Assembly: GCF_004217555.1 (NCBI RefSeq)
Contig: NZ_SHKW01000001.1
Span: forward strand, 5,084,001 to 5,148,000
DNA from: Edaphobacter modestus
Lineage (GTDB): Bacteria > Acidobacteriota > Terriglobia > Terriglobales > Acidobacteriaceae
Direction of reading: 5' to 3'
DNA length: 64,000 bases
In this document: positions 26,210 through 34,689 of the stretch, one piece after another
How positions within the stretch are numbered: the first letter of the stretch is position 1
Layout: each line of letters opens with the position of its first letter
Translations under genes and position numbers: made by a program
The notes under the pieces: model-generated
What the model saw: only the letters and a program-made list of their open reading frames with translations
Database searches by the model: none
Told to the model about the DNA's origin: nothing

Positions 26210-28852
26210 ATGTCAGAGATCGAGACGAACGCGACAGAACGGCAGGCGAGGTATAACCCGGCGGAGATTGAGCCGAAGTGGCAGGCGCGGTGGGACGCGG
26301 ATCCAGCGCTTTATGCGGCGGAGGGCCATGATTCGGGCAAGCCGAAGTTTTATTGCCTGGAGATGTTGCCGTACCCCAGCGGACAACTGCACATGGGCCA
26401 TGTGCGCAACTATGCCATTGGCGATGCGCTGGCGCGCTACATGTGGATGCGCGGGTACAACGTGCTGCACCCCATGGGATGGGATGCCTTCGGCCTGCCG
26501 GCGGAGAACGCGGCGCTCAAGAACAATACGCCGCCGCGGGAGTGGACGCTTCAGAACATTGCGGCGATGAAGAAGCAGATGCGGCGCATGGGTTTGAGCT
26601 ATGACTGGTCGACCGAGGTGACGACGTGCCTGCCGGACTATTACCGCTGGAACCAGTGGTTCTTCGTGAAGATGTTCGAGAAGGGGCTGGCGTACAGGAA
26701 GAAGAGCAAGGTCAACTGGTGTCCCGACTGCCAGACGGTGTTGGCGAACGAACAGGTGATCAATGGCCGTTGCTGGCGTCATGAAGATACGCTCGTCGAG
26801 CTGCGCGACCTGACCCAGTGGTTCCTGCGGATTACGAAGTACGCGGATGAGCTGCTGGATGGCCTGGACAAGCTCGAAGGGTGGCCCGAGAAGGTTCGGA
26901 CGATGCAGCGGAACTGGATCGGCCGGAGCGAGGGTGCGCTGGTGGACTTCGCGGTGGACGGCGATCCCGGCAAAAAAGCAACCGCAGGTCCTTCGACTTC
27001 GCTGCGCTCCGCTCAGGATGACACCTATAACGCTCGGGATGACATCCGTAATGCTCAGGATGACACCTGTGATGTGATTACGGTCTTTACGACGCGGGTG
27101 GATACGATCTTCGGGGCGACTTCGGTGCAGCTGGCCCCTGAGCATGCTGTGGCGAAGGCCTTTGCGACGGAGGACGCGGCGCTGGCGGAGAAGATTGAGG
27201 CGTTGCTGGCCGAGCAGAAGAAGGCGCGCGAGGCCGACGACTTTGGCGCCATTGAAAAGCATGGTGTGAATACCGGGCGGTTTGCGGTGAATCCGTTCAA
27301 TGGCGAACGCGTGCCGATCTGGGTAGGGAACTACATCCTTGCCGACTATGGGACCGGGGCTATCATGAGCGTTCCGGGGCACGATGAGCGGGACTTCGAG
27401 TTTGCCCTGAAGTATGGGTTGGAGGTTCGCCGTGTGATCGCGCCGGAGAGCGGAGCAGAGGTACCGGAGCTTCCGTTTACTGCGGAAGGGGACGCTGTGC
27501 TGATCAACTCGCGCGAGTGGGATGGTCTGAGCTGTGTCGAGGCGCAGCAGAAGATGGCTGCGTTCGCGGAGAAGAACGGGTTCGGGTCCGCGACCGTGAC
27601 TTACCGCTTGAAGGACTGGGGGGTGAGCCGCCAGCGTTACTGGGGCACACCGATCCCGATGGTGTACTGCGAAAACGGCCACGCGGGGCTAGAGCCAGGT
27701 GGAGTTGTTGCGCTTCCGGAGAGTGCTTTGCCAGTGCTGCTGCCTGCGCAGGTTGAGATTACGCAGGAGGGTGGATCGCCGCTTGGCAGGGTTGCGGAGT
27801 TTCTGAATACGATGTGCCCGGTGTGCGGAGGTCCTGCGCGGCGCGAGACCGATACGATGGATACCTTCGTGGACTCGAGCTGGTACTTCTACCGCTACAC
27901 GGACGCGAAGAACGAGACGGCGCCGTTTGAGAGTGACAAGGCGAACTACTGGTTCCCCATGGACCAGTACATCGGCGGAGTCGAGCACGCGATTCTGCAC
28001 CTGATCTACTCGCGCTTCTGGACGAAGGTGATGCGCGATCTTGGCATGATCAAGAGTGACGAGCCCGCGGAGCGGCTGTTCACTCAGGGAATGGTGATCA
28101 AAGATGGCGCGAAGATGTCGAAGTCGAAGGGCAATGTGGTCTCTCCCGACGACATGATTGCGCGTTATGGCGCGGATGCGACGAGGATGTATTCGCTGTT
28201 CGCCGCGCCTCCGGACCGTGACCTGGAGTGGCAGGAAGAGGGTGTTGCCGGAATCAGCAGGTTCCTGGGGCGCGTGTATCGGCTGACGACGAAGTATGCG
28301 GAGCTTACCCGGGAGTCTGGCGTAGCTCGGGCGGCCAATCGCACAGAGATCGATCAGGCGTTGCTGCGGAGGCTTCATCAGACCATTGCCAAAATGACGC
28401 TGGACTTCAGCGGACGCTGGCATTTCAACACGTCGATCGCCGCCATCATGTCTCTGGTAAACGAGATCGTAGCGGCGGAGGTAGCCATTGATGAAGGGAA
28501 GGCCTCGCCGGCGGCAGTGGCTGAGATCGTTCGCAATCTGGTGCTGATGCTCGCGCCTTTCGCTCCGTTCTTTGCGGCGGAGTTGTGGGAGCAGATCGGT
28601 GGAGAGGGGATCGTCTTCAGAACGGCGTGGCCGGTGGTGGATGAAGAGCTGGCGCGTGAGGACGAGATTGAGATCCCGGTGCAGGTGAATGGGAAGCTGG
28701 TGAACGTGATCAAGGTCGCTGCCGGAAGTGAGGAAGAGGCGATCAAGGTTGCGGCGCTGGCCGATGAAAAGGTAATGGCACGCATTGTAGGTAAGACCGT
28801 GGTGAAGGTGATTGTGGTTCCGGGCAAACTTGTTAATCTCGTGGTGAAGTAA
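26210..28852 (+). CDS. leuS: Leucyl-tRNA synthetase with repeat-derived insertion
   Basis: 880 residues (E. coli LeuRS has 860). Class I signatures are intact: PYPSGQLHMGHVRNYAIGDA (HIGH box), VNWCPDCQTVLANEQV, the editing-domain GFGAIEKHGVNTG-like region, TYRLKDWGVSRQRYWGTPIP and AKMSKSKGNVV (KMSKS). Residues 259-288 (26984-27073) are absent from usual LeuRS: they translate a dispersed DNA repeat and contain three heptads AQDDTYN, ARDDIRN, AQDDTCD just before the editing-domain strand VITVFTTRVDT. That strand usually reads TTRPDT; here Val replaces Pro. The start is ATG 26210, immediately before the conserved N-terminus. The stop overlaps the next ATG by one base. Confidence 0.95.
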   Translation: MSEIETNATERQARYNPAEIEPKWQARWDADPALYAAEGHDSGKPKFYCLEMLPYPSGQLHMGHVRNYAIGDALARYMWMRGYNVLHPMGWDAFGLPAENAALKNNTPPREWTLQNIAAMKKQMRRMGLSYDWSTEVTTCLPDYYRWNQWFFVKMFEKGLAYRKKSKVNWCPDCQTVLANEQVINGRCWRHEDTLVELRDLTQWFLRITKYADELLDGLDKLEGWPEKVRTMQRNWIGRSEGALVDFAVDGDPGKKATAGPSTSLRSAQDDTYNARDDIRNAQDDTCDVITVFTTRVDTIFGATSVQLAPEHAVAKAFATEDAALAEKIEALLAEQKKAREADDFGAIEKHGVNTGRFAVNPFNGERVPIWVGNYILADYGTGAIMSVPGHDERDFEFALKYGLEVRRVIAPESGAEVPELPFTAEGDAVLINSREWDGLSCVEAQQKMAAFAEKNGFGSATVTYRLKDWGVSRQRYWGTPIPMVYCENGHAGLEPGGVVALPESALPVLLPAQVEITQEGGSPLGRVAEFLNTMCPVCGGPARRETDTMDTFVDSSWYFYRYTDAKNETAPFESDKANYWFPMDQYIGGVEHAILHLIYSRFWTKVMRDLGMIKSDEPAERLFTQGMVIKDGAKMSKSKGNVVSPDDMIARYGADATRMYSLFAAPPDRDLEWQEEGVAGISRFLGRVYRLTTKYAELTRESGVARAANRTEIDQALLRRLHQTIAKMTLDFSGRWHFNTSIAAIMSLVNEIVAAEVAIDEGKASPAAVAEIVRNLVLMLAPFAPFFAAELWEQIGGEGIVFRTAWPVVDEELAREDEIEIPVQVNGKLVNVIKVAAGSEEEAIKVAALADEKVMARIVGKTVVKVIVVPGKLVNLVVK
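26984..27073. repeat. Dispersed repeat inserted in frame in leuS
   Basis: 90 nt, exactly 30 codons. The left part GCAGGTCCTTCGACTTCGCT matches the intergenic element at 24553. Three tandem 21-nt units follow: 27011-27031, 27032-27052 and 27053-27073, each starting GCTCrGGATGACAyC. Because the period is 21 nt, the units encode whole heptads. Confidence 0.85.
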
Positions 28853-29802
28853 TGGATCGCGTGAAGGAGGGCGAGCTTGTCTCTGCCGCCGATGGATCTG
28901 TGCGGGGCACGCAATCCTTTGTACGGACGCTGTCGGAGTGCTGGTCGCGGCCTTCGCTGACGGCGCTTGAGATTCTGTGGCGCTGGACCTATGGGGTTCC
29001 GGCGCTGGCACTGGTCTGGAGCGTTGCGAAGCGAATCCTGTCGAAGAGCGCGCTGGATACGGGAGCGCTGCAGGCGATGACCGTGACCAAGCCGCTGGAG
29101 GCCGCGCAGACCCTGGCCGATGCCATGGCGGTTCTTTTGCCGGCAGTGAGCCGTGAGGCGCTGTGGCTGGCGCCTTTGCTGTTGCTCGCCTGGGTGGTGT
29201 GGTCCTCGGCGGGAAGAACCCTCGTCCTGCATCGCGCGGATAAGAGTCTGCATACAAGGCTCTGGACGATGATGGTGCTGCAGCTCCTGCGCGTACTCGC
29301 ACTTGCCGCAGCTTTTCTCCTGTGGCTCATATGCCTCCATAGGGCGGCTGCGACAGCGGTGACGGGGCCGCTGGAGCGCGGCGTAGATCCGAACCTGGTG
29401 ATTTACTTTGCTCTGGCGATTGTCTCAACGCTGGGGGTTTTTGCCCTGTGGGCTGTTATCAGCTGGTTCCTCAGCATTGCGCCGCTGCTGTCGATGCTTC
29501 GCAACCTGGGACCTGGGGCGAGCCTCGCCGCGGCACTCAGGCTGGGCACGCTCAAGAGCAAGCTGGTCGAGATCAACCTCGTGATGGGAATCGTAAAGAT
29601 TGCGCTGCTGGTGCTGGCGATGGTCTTCTCGGCTACTCCGCTGCCGTTTGAAAGTATCGCGACGGCAGCTTTCCTTAACGTGTGGTGGGTGCTCGTCGCG
29701 ATCGCTTACTTTATCGCGTCGGATTTTTTCCACGTTGCCCGTGCGGTCGCGTACCTGAAGCTTTGGCGGGCCTACGAGGCTGGGCCGAATGATTTGAAGT
29801 GA
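28852..29802 (+). CDS. Multi-pass membrane protein of unknown function
   Basis: 316 residues with about six hydrophobic helices, for example ALWLAPLLLLAWVVWSSAG, LRVLALAAAFLLWLICL and LVIYFALAIVSTLGVFALWA. The N-terminal 45 residues are soluble (SFVRTLSECWSRPSLTALEI). Its ATG overlaps the leuS stop (TAATG), so it is translated with leuS. No family recognised by eye; nothing in it suggests a link to tRNA charging, and the arrangement may be simple co-transcription. Confidence 0.75.
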   Translation: MDRVKEGELVSAADGSVRGTQSFVRTLSECWSRPSLTALEILWRWTYGVPALALVWSVAKRILSKSALDTGALQAMTVTKPLEAAQTLADAMAVLLPAVSREALWLAPLLLLAWVVWSSAGRTLVLHRADKSLHTRLWTMMVLQLLRVLALAAAFLLWLICLHRAAATAVTGPLERGVDPNLVIYFALAIVSTLGVFALWAVISWFLSIAPLLSMLRNLGPGASLAAALRLGTLKSKLVEINLVMGIVKIALLVLAMVFSATPLPFESIATAAFLNVWWVLVAIAYFIASDFFHVARAVAYLKLWRAYEAGPNDLK

Positions 29803-29863
29803 CCCACTCTCTTGCGGATCGTTCCTCAGGGTGATCCGCTGGCACGCGATTTACACTAGGGAT

Positions 29864-31423
29864 GTGGACACCTCTACGATCGTCATCCTGGATTTTGGAT
29901 CGCAATATACCCAGCTGATCGCGCGGCGCATTCGCGAGTTCAATGTATTTTCGGTGGTTTTGCCCTGCACGGCCTCTCTTGAGCAGGTTCGTGCGCTGAA
30001 GCCGAAGGGCCTGATTCTTTCAGGCGGGCCAAGCTCGGTCTACGACGCCGACGCTCCGAAGGCCGATCCCGCGGTGCTCTCGATGGGAGCCCCGGTGCTG
30101 GGCATCTGTTACGGTCTGCAGTTCATCACGCACCATCTCGGCGGTAAGGTGGAATCGGCCCCGGCGCGCGAGTACGGCCATGCCCAGGTGACCGTGGTTG
30201 CGGAGACGACGCTGTTTCGCGGATTGCCCCAGACACTTGACGTCTGGATGTCGCACGGCGATGAGGCGAAGTCTCTTCCCGAGGGGTTTCACCTGACAGC
30301 GAAGACCTCAAATGCGGTTGCGGGAATCGCGGACGAGTCGCGTCGCATCTGGGCGGTCCAGTTTCACCCCGAGGTGGCGCATACACGCCAGGGAATGGAG
30401 CTGCTGAAGAACTTCTGCATCGATATCTGCGGCGCGAAACAGGATTGGACGCCGGAACACTTCATCCAATCCACCGTAGAGAAGATCCGTGCGCAGGTGG
30501 GTGATGGCCATGCGATCTGCGGCCTGAGCGGTGGCGTCGATTCTTCGGTCGCGGCCGTACTGGTGGCGCGTGCCATTGGAGACCGGCTGACCTGCATCTT
30601 CGTGAATAACGGAGTGCTGCGGAAGGATGAGTTCGCCAAGGTGCAGCGCAATATGCGCGAAGGACTGGGGCTGAACGTCGTCGCCATCGATGCAGGAGAG
30701 CGCTTCCTGACCAAGCTGGCCGGGGTTACCGATCCCGAGAAGAAGCGCAAGATTATCGGCAACGAGTTCATCGCGGTCTTCGATGATGAGGCGACAAAGA
30801 TCTTCGAAGCGGAGAAGAGTGCGGGGGAAGAGGTGGCGTGGCTGGTGCAGGGCACGCTTTACCCGGACGTGATCGAATCTTCGAGCGTGCATGGGCCGTC
30901 GCACACAATCAAGAGCCATCACAATGTAGGTGGCCTGCCTGAGAACATGAAGCTGAAGCTGATTGAGCCGCTGCGCGATCTGTTCAAGGACGAGGTGCGG
31001 CGGATCGGCCGCGATCTGGGGATGCCGGAGGAGATTCTGGAGCGGCAGCCGTTCCCGGGGCCGGGGCTGGCAGTGCGCATCCTCGGCGAGGTGACGGCAG
31101 ATCGGGTTGCGCTTCTGCAGGAGGCGGATGAGATTGTTGTGACCGAGATCAAGGCTGCCGGCCTCTATCGCAAGGTATGGCAGAGCTTTGCGGTGCTGCT
31201 GCCGGTGAAGAGCGTAGGGGTGATGGGCGACCAACGGACATATGCGTATACCTGCGCGATCCGCGCTGTGGAGAGCGAGGACGGCATGACGGCGGACTGG
31301 GCGCCGTTGCCCTACGAGGTGCTGCGAACGATTTCAAGCCGGATTGTGAGCGAGGTACGTGGGATAAACCGCGTTGTGTACGACATCACGTCGAAGCCAC
31401 CGGGCACGATCGAGTGGGAATAG
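29864..31423 (+). CDS. guaA: GMP synthase (glutamine-hydrolysing)
   Basis: 519 residues. Converts XMP to GMP with glutamine and ATP, the last step of guanine nucleotide synthesis. The class I amidotransferase domain has LDFGSQYTQLIARRIRE, GICYGLQ with the nucleophilic Cys, and VQFHPEV with the His/Glu pair. The ATP-pyrophosphatase P-loop is GLSGGVDSSVAA; the dimer domain ends with the expected GTIEWE. Start GTG 29864 (AGGGA just upstream) gives a standard N-terminus; the in-frame GTG 29831 adds 11 unconserved residues. Single gene. Confidence 0.95.
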   Translation: MDTSTIVILDFGSQYTQLIARRIREFNVFSVVLPCTASLEQVRALKPKGLILSGGPSSVYDADAPKADPAVLSMGAPVLGICYGLQFITHHLGGKVESAPAREYGHAQVTVVAETTLFRGLPQTLDVWMSHGDEAKSLPEGFHLTAKTSNAVAGIADESRRIWAVQFHPEVAHTRQGMELLKNFCIDICGAKQDWTPEHFIQSTVEKIRAQVGDGHAICGLSGGVDSSVAAVLVARAIGDRLTCIFVNNGVLRKDEFAKVQRNMREGLGLNVVAIDAGERFLTKLAGVTDPEKKRKIIGNEFIAVFDDEATKIFEAEKSAGEEVAWLVQGTLYPDVIESSSVHGPSHTIKSHHNVGGLPENMKLKLIEPLRDLFKDEVRRIGRDLGMPEEILERQPFPGPGLAVRILGEVTADRVALLQEADEIVVTEIKAAGLYRKVWQSFAVLLPVKSVGVMGDQRTYAYTCAIRAVESEDGMTADWAPLPYEVLRTISSRIVSEVRGINRVVYDITSKPPGTIEWE

Positions 31424-31544
31424 ATTCTGGCTGCGTCTGGGCTTCCGGCGCATGCAGAATCGGCATCCTATGGACACTGAGCAGGCTATCGAGCTCAGAG
31501 CAGGATTGGGACGGAATGAAACCGTTTAATGCAGAAAATAGAAA

Positions 31545-31563
31545 ACTTAATGCACCATTAAGT
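31545..31563. promoter_or_regulatory. Perfect palindrome, possible operator
   Basis: ACTTAATG CAC CATTAAGT: 8-bp arms with a 3-nt centre, 45 nt before the ATG of the next gene. No U-tract, so not a terminator. Its size and position suit a dimeric regulator, but no candidate protein can be named. Confidence 0.4.
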
Positions 31564-31607
31564 TGACTTCTGCGTCTACTGCTGTAGACTCCTGATTAAG
31601 ATTGCTT

Positions 31608-32021
31608 ATGAATCGACACAAACCCATTTCGCACAAGTTGCTTTTCGGCGTAATCTTCGCCGGACTGAACCTGTTGTGCTTTCTGGGTGCGGTGCACGGT
31701 CATAAGGTCGTTCACCAAACTCGAATCAACTACTCGCATATTCCAGCACAGGGCTCACGCCGTTCAGGCGCGCAGGCCGGGTTTGTGGCATCGGTGGATG
31801 CAGTGGTCGAGCATGCGGTTGTAGTTCATCCTTCAAGCAGCCAGGCGATCACGGCGCTACAGGGCGGATCGTCCGTCATGCCGCTGGTTGCGGTGGCCCC
31901 GGCAAAGTTCAAGTTGCCGATACCTGAAGGAATCACAGAGCCGCTGGCACAGGAAAATGTGCTCGCGCTTGGTTGTGCCCCACGCGCCCCTGGACTGGGT
32001 CGCGCCCCTCCTGTTGCATAA
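31608..32021 (+). CDS. Small exported hypothetical protein
   Basis: 137 residues. The N-terminus (KLLFGVIFAGLNLLCFLGAV) is one hydrophobic segment, either a signal peptide or a membrane anchor. The rest is low in charge, with no recognisable domain, and ends in a proline-rich tail CAPRAPGLGRAPPVA. Start ATG 31608 is used; a TTG two codons upstream is also in frame. No good Shine-Dalgarno is visible, which lowers confidence. It precedes the carbonic anhydrase by about 170 nt of apparently empty DNA. Confidence 0.5.
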   Translation: MNRHKPISHKLLFGVIFAGLNLLCFLGAVHGHKVVHQTRINYSHIPAQGSRRSGAQAGFVASVDAVVEHAVVVHPSSSQAITALQGGSSVMPLVAVAPAKFKLPIPEGITEPLAQENVLALGCAPRAPGLGRAPPVA

Positions 32022-32193
32022 ATCTCCCTCGCACAACTTCGCCTGGTGTTTGCTGATCCTGTTTTCCTAAGGGCTCTGCATCCGCGGAGGTCTCCGTATT
32101 GGATCGATCTCAGCTTCCATCCCCAGGTGTATCTGTTTTCGCGATTCGAAATGGCGTGCGCGCTTATTGGCGGCTCGGCCTGTGGAGAGGTGT

Positions 32194-32874
32194 ATGCAGC
32201 AACTAATAGATGGTTACGCACGATTCCGTTCCAATGTATTTCCGCAACATTCCAAGCTCTTTGAGCGACTGGCGAAGGGGCAGGAGCCGCAGGCTCTGTT
32301 CATCTGCTGCTCGGATTCGCGCGTCGTCCCCGAGATGGTGATGCAGTGCGATCCGGGGGTGCTGTTTCCCTCTCGCAGTGTAGGGAATCTTGTTCCTCCG
32401 CCAACGGAAACCTCGAGCGGTGTGGCCGCGACGATCGAGTATGCGGTTCGCGTTTTGAAGGTCCCGGACGTTATCGTCTGCGGACACTCTGACTGCGGGG
32501 CGATGAAGGGCATCCTCGAGAACGAGAAGCTCGAGTTGCTGCCAGCGGTGCGGTCTTATCTAGAGCATGCGGGGCCGTCATCGAAGTGGCTCACAAGGCT
32601 TTTGAAGGGCGCGACCTCCATGTCATTCGAGCAGAAGCTGCAGCTTCTGACGGAGGCGAATGTCATCGCGCAGGTGCAGAATCTGCGGGTGCATCCGGCA
32701 GTGGACGAGGCATTGAAGAAGAATTCGGTCCGGGTCCACGGCTGGGTCTACGACATCGGCAGCGGCGGTATCGAACAGTTCGATCCGGCGCAAGGCTGCT
32801 TCCGTCCGTTACTGGAGAGTCAGGCCGGAGCGGCTGTATCCACATCCACGGAACAGGAACGCAAGATTGCATAA
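32194..32874 (+). CDS. Beta-class carbonic anhydrase
   Basis: 226 residues. Interconverts CO2 and bicarbonate using zinc. The zinc and catalytic residues are visible: FICCSDSR (Cys39, Asp41, Arg43) and VCGHSDCGAMKG (His98, Cys101). ATG 32194 has GGAGAGG upstream; the frame extends 9 codons further but without a site. The stop is 10 nt before the start of a SulP transporter, so the pair is almost surely co-transcribed and may work together in bicarbonate supply. Confidence 0.93.
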   Translation: MQQLIDGYARFRSNVFPQHSKLFERLAKGQEPQALFICCSDSRVVPEMVMQCDPGVLFPSRSVGNLVPPPTETSSGVAATIEYAVRVLKVPDVIVCGHSDCGAMKGILENEKLELLPAVRSYLEHAGPSSKWLTRLLKGATSMSFEQKLQLLTEANVIAQVQNLRVHPAVDEALKKNSVRVHGWVYDIGSGGIEQFDPAQGCFRPLLESQAGAAVSTSTEQERKIA

Positions 32875-32884
32875 GGGAGATGTC

Positions 32885-34429
32885 ATGTCGAACCAACTTC
32901 GTCAGGTAGCGAATAGAGCGGAGGTCAAGAGTGGCTCGTTAATGCGAGATTTTTCTGCGTCACTTGTAGTGTTTCTGGTTGCGCTTCCGCTTTGCATGGG
33001 TATAGCTCTGGCGTCGGGTATGCCGGCGGCGTCGGGGCTGGTTACGGGTATTATCGGCGGTCTAGTGGTTGGTTTTCTTGCCGGACAGCCGCTGCAGGTC
33101 AGTGGCCCGGCGGCGGGGCTGGCGGTAATCGTCTTTGAGCTCGTTCGTGAGCATGGTATTGCCGCTCTGGGGCCGCTCCTGGTGATTGCTGGAGCGATTC
33201 AGCTCGTTGCAGGTTTGCTGAAGGCGGGCCGCTGGTTCCGAGCCATTTCGCCGGAGGTAATCCATGGAATGCTGGCCGGAATCGGCGTACTGATCGTGAT
33301 CCAGCAGTTTCACGTTGTGCTCGATCGATCTCCCAAGCACAGTGGCCCGGAGAACATCGTCGGGATGTGGGATGCGATCTTCGGTGGCCTGTTCCCGCTG
33401 AACGGAAGCAAGGAGGAGGCCGCGGCTCTGGTGGGGCTGGTGACGATGGCCATACTGATTCTATGGGAGAAGTTCCGCCCGGCGAAGCTGAAGCTGCTTC
33501 CGGGGGCGCTGCTTGGAATTGGCGCGGCGACGGTGCTGGCGCAAGTGCTTCATCTTGGCGTGAATCGCATTAAGGTTCCGGAGAACCTGGTGCAGATGAT
33601 CTCGTTCCCGAGTCTGAGCTCGCTTCAGGGAATTCCTCTCACCACCATCGTCGGGACGGCGCTGGCGCTGGCGTTCATCGCGAGCGCGGAGACGCTGCTG
33701 TCGGCGGCGGCGGTCGAGCAGATGCAGACGCGCTGGAAGACCAACTACGATCGCGAACTGACGGCGCAGGGTGTGGGCAACCTGCTCTGCGGCTTGGTGG
33801 GCGCTCTGCCGATGACCGGGGTTATTGTTCGCAGCTCGACCAATGTACAGGCGGGCGCGGAGACGAAGCGTTCGGCGATCCTGCACGGGCTGTGGATGCT
33901 GCTTTCGGTTCTCGCATTCGCCTCGGTGCTCCGCTTGATTCCGACGGCAAGTTTGGCGGCGGTGCTGATCTTTGTAGGCATCAAGCTGGTGAAGCCCTCG
34001 GAGGTTAGAAAGCTGGCACGCTTCGGAAAGACTCCTGTGCTGATCTACTTTGCCTCGATGCTTACGATCGTCGCGACCGATCTGCTTACGGGCGTTCTGG
34101 TCGGCGTGGCGCTGTCGGTGATGCGCCTGCTGTATAACGTCACGCACCTTGAGGTTCAGGTTACGGAGGAGGGTGGCGATACGCATGTTCATCTGTCTGG
34201 AATCGGTACGTTCATGTCGATTCCGAAGATCACCCACGCACTCGATCAGGTGAAAACGGACGGTGCTGTCCATGTTCACTGTGCCCATCTCCGCTATATC
34301 GACCATGCCTGCATTGAGGTGATCGAGGGATGGACCGAGCGTCTCGAGCAGACCGGGCAGATTGTGTACGTCGACATGGATAAGCTCCATCTGCGCTATC
34401 GCGCCCGGGTGAGCGAGACGGTGACCTAA
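32885..34429 (+). CDS. SulP-family anion transporter with short STAS domain
   Basis: 514 residues. About 10-12 membrane helices from residue 20 to 420 (SASLVVFLVALPLCMGIALA, GLVTGIIGGLVVGFLAG, QVSGPAAGLAVIVFEL) include the SulP/SLC26 signature region, then a C-terminal STAS-like domain (VHVHCAHLRYIDHACIEVIE) of roughly 90 residues. SulP proteins carry sulfate, bicarbonate or dicarboxylates. The immediate upstream carbonic anhydrase points to bicarbonate; BicA is a SulP bicarbonate transporter. ATG 32885 follows AAGGGAG by 7 nt. A strong terminator closes the operon. Confidence 0.9.
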   Translation: MSNQLRQVANRAEVKSGSLMRDFSASLVVFLVALPLCMGIALASGMPAASGLVTGIIGGLVVGFLAGQPLQVSGPAAGLAVIVFELVREHGIAALGPLLVIAGAIQLVAGLLKAGRWFRAISPEVIHGMLAGIGVLIVIQQFHVVLDRSPKHSGPENIVGMWDAIFGGLFPLNGSKEEAAALVGLVTMAILILWEKFRPAKLKLLPGALLGIGAATVLAQVLHLGVNRIKVPENLVQMISFPSLSSLQGIPLTTIVGTALALAFIASAETLLSAAAVEQMQTRWKTNYDRELTAQGVGNLLCGLVGALPMTGVIVRSSTNVQAGAETKRSAILHGLWMLLSVLAFASVLRLIPTASLAAVLIFVGIKLVKPSEVRKLARFGKTPVLIYFASMLTIVATDLLTGVLVGVALSVMRLLYNVTHLEVQVTEEGGDTHVHLSGIGTFMSIPKITHALDQVKTDGAVHVHCAHLRYIDHACIEVIEGWTERLEQTGQIVYVDMDKLHLRYRARVSETVT

Positions 34430-34446
34430 AGATTGATTTTTCGCAG

Positions 34447-34487
34447 GAGCGGGGCTGCAATCCCGTCGGCCCCGCTCTTCTTTTTTC
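34447..34487 (+). terminator. Rho-independent terminator of the carbonic anhydrase-SulP operon
   Basis: Stem GAGCGGGGC (34447-34455) and GCCCCGCTC (34469-34477), 13-nt loop, followed by TTCTTTTTTC. Confidence 0.88.
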
Positions 34488-34560
34488 AAATTTTCCGAGG
34501 TTGTACGAGAGCAGTAGATTTACAGACGATGCAAAGGTAGTTCAAGTAAAAACAAAGAAA

Positions 34561-34589
34561 GCGGCGGACCGATAAGGTCCGCCGCTTTT
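34561..34589 (-). terminator. Terminator for the aldolase gene, possibly bidirectional
   Basis: Perfect 10-bp stem GCGGCGGACC (34561-34570) and GGTCCGCCGC (34576-34585) with a 5-nt loop. On the minus strand it is followed by TTTCTTTG; on the plus strand by TTTT. The aldolase stop lies about 100 nt away. Confidence 0.75.
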
Positions 34590-34689
34590 ACTTGTGAGGG
34601 CCGGTTGCTGCCATGCCGTGTTCCGTCGGAGTCAGTGGCCGGCGGGAAGAAGACAGGGACTCTTCCGGCACCGGCCCAGACGGGAATGG

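Noticed and set aside
26213..27682. 489-codon minus-strand frame
   Set aside because: Entirely antisense to leuS, whose motifs are unmistakable.
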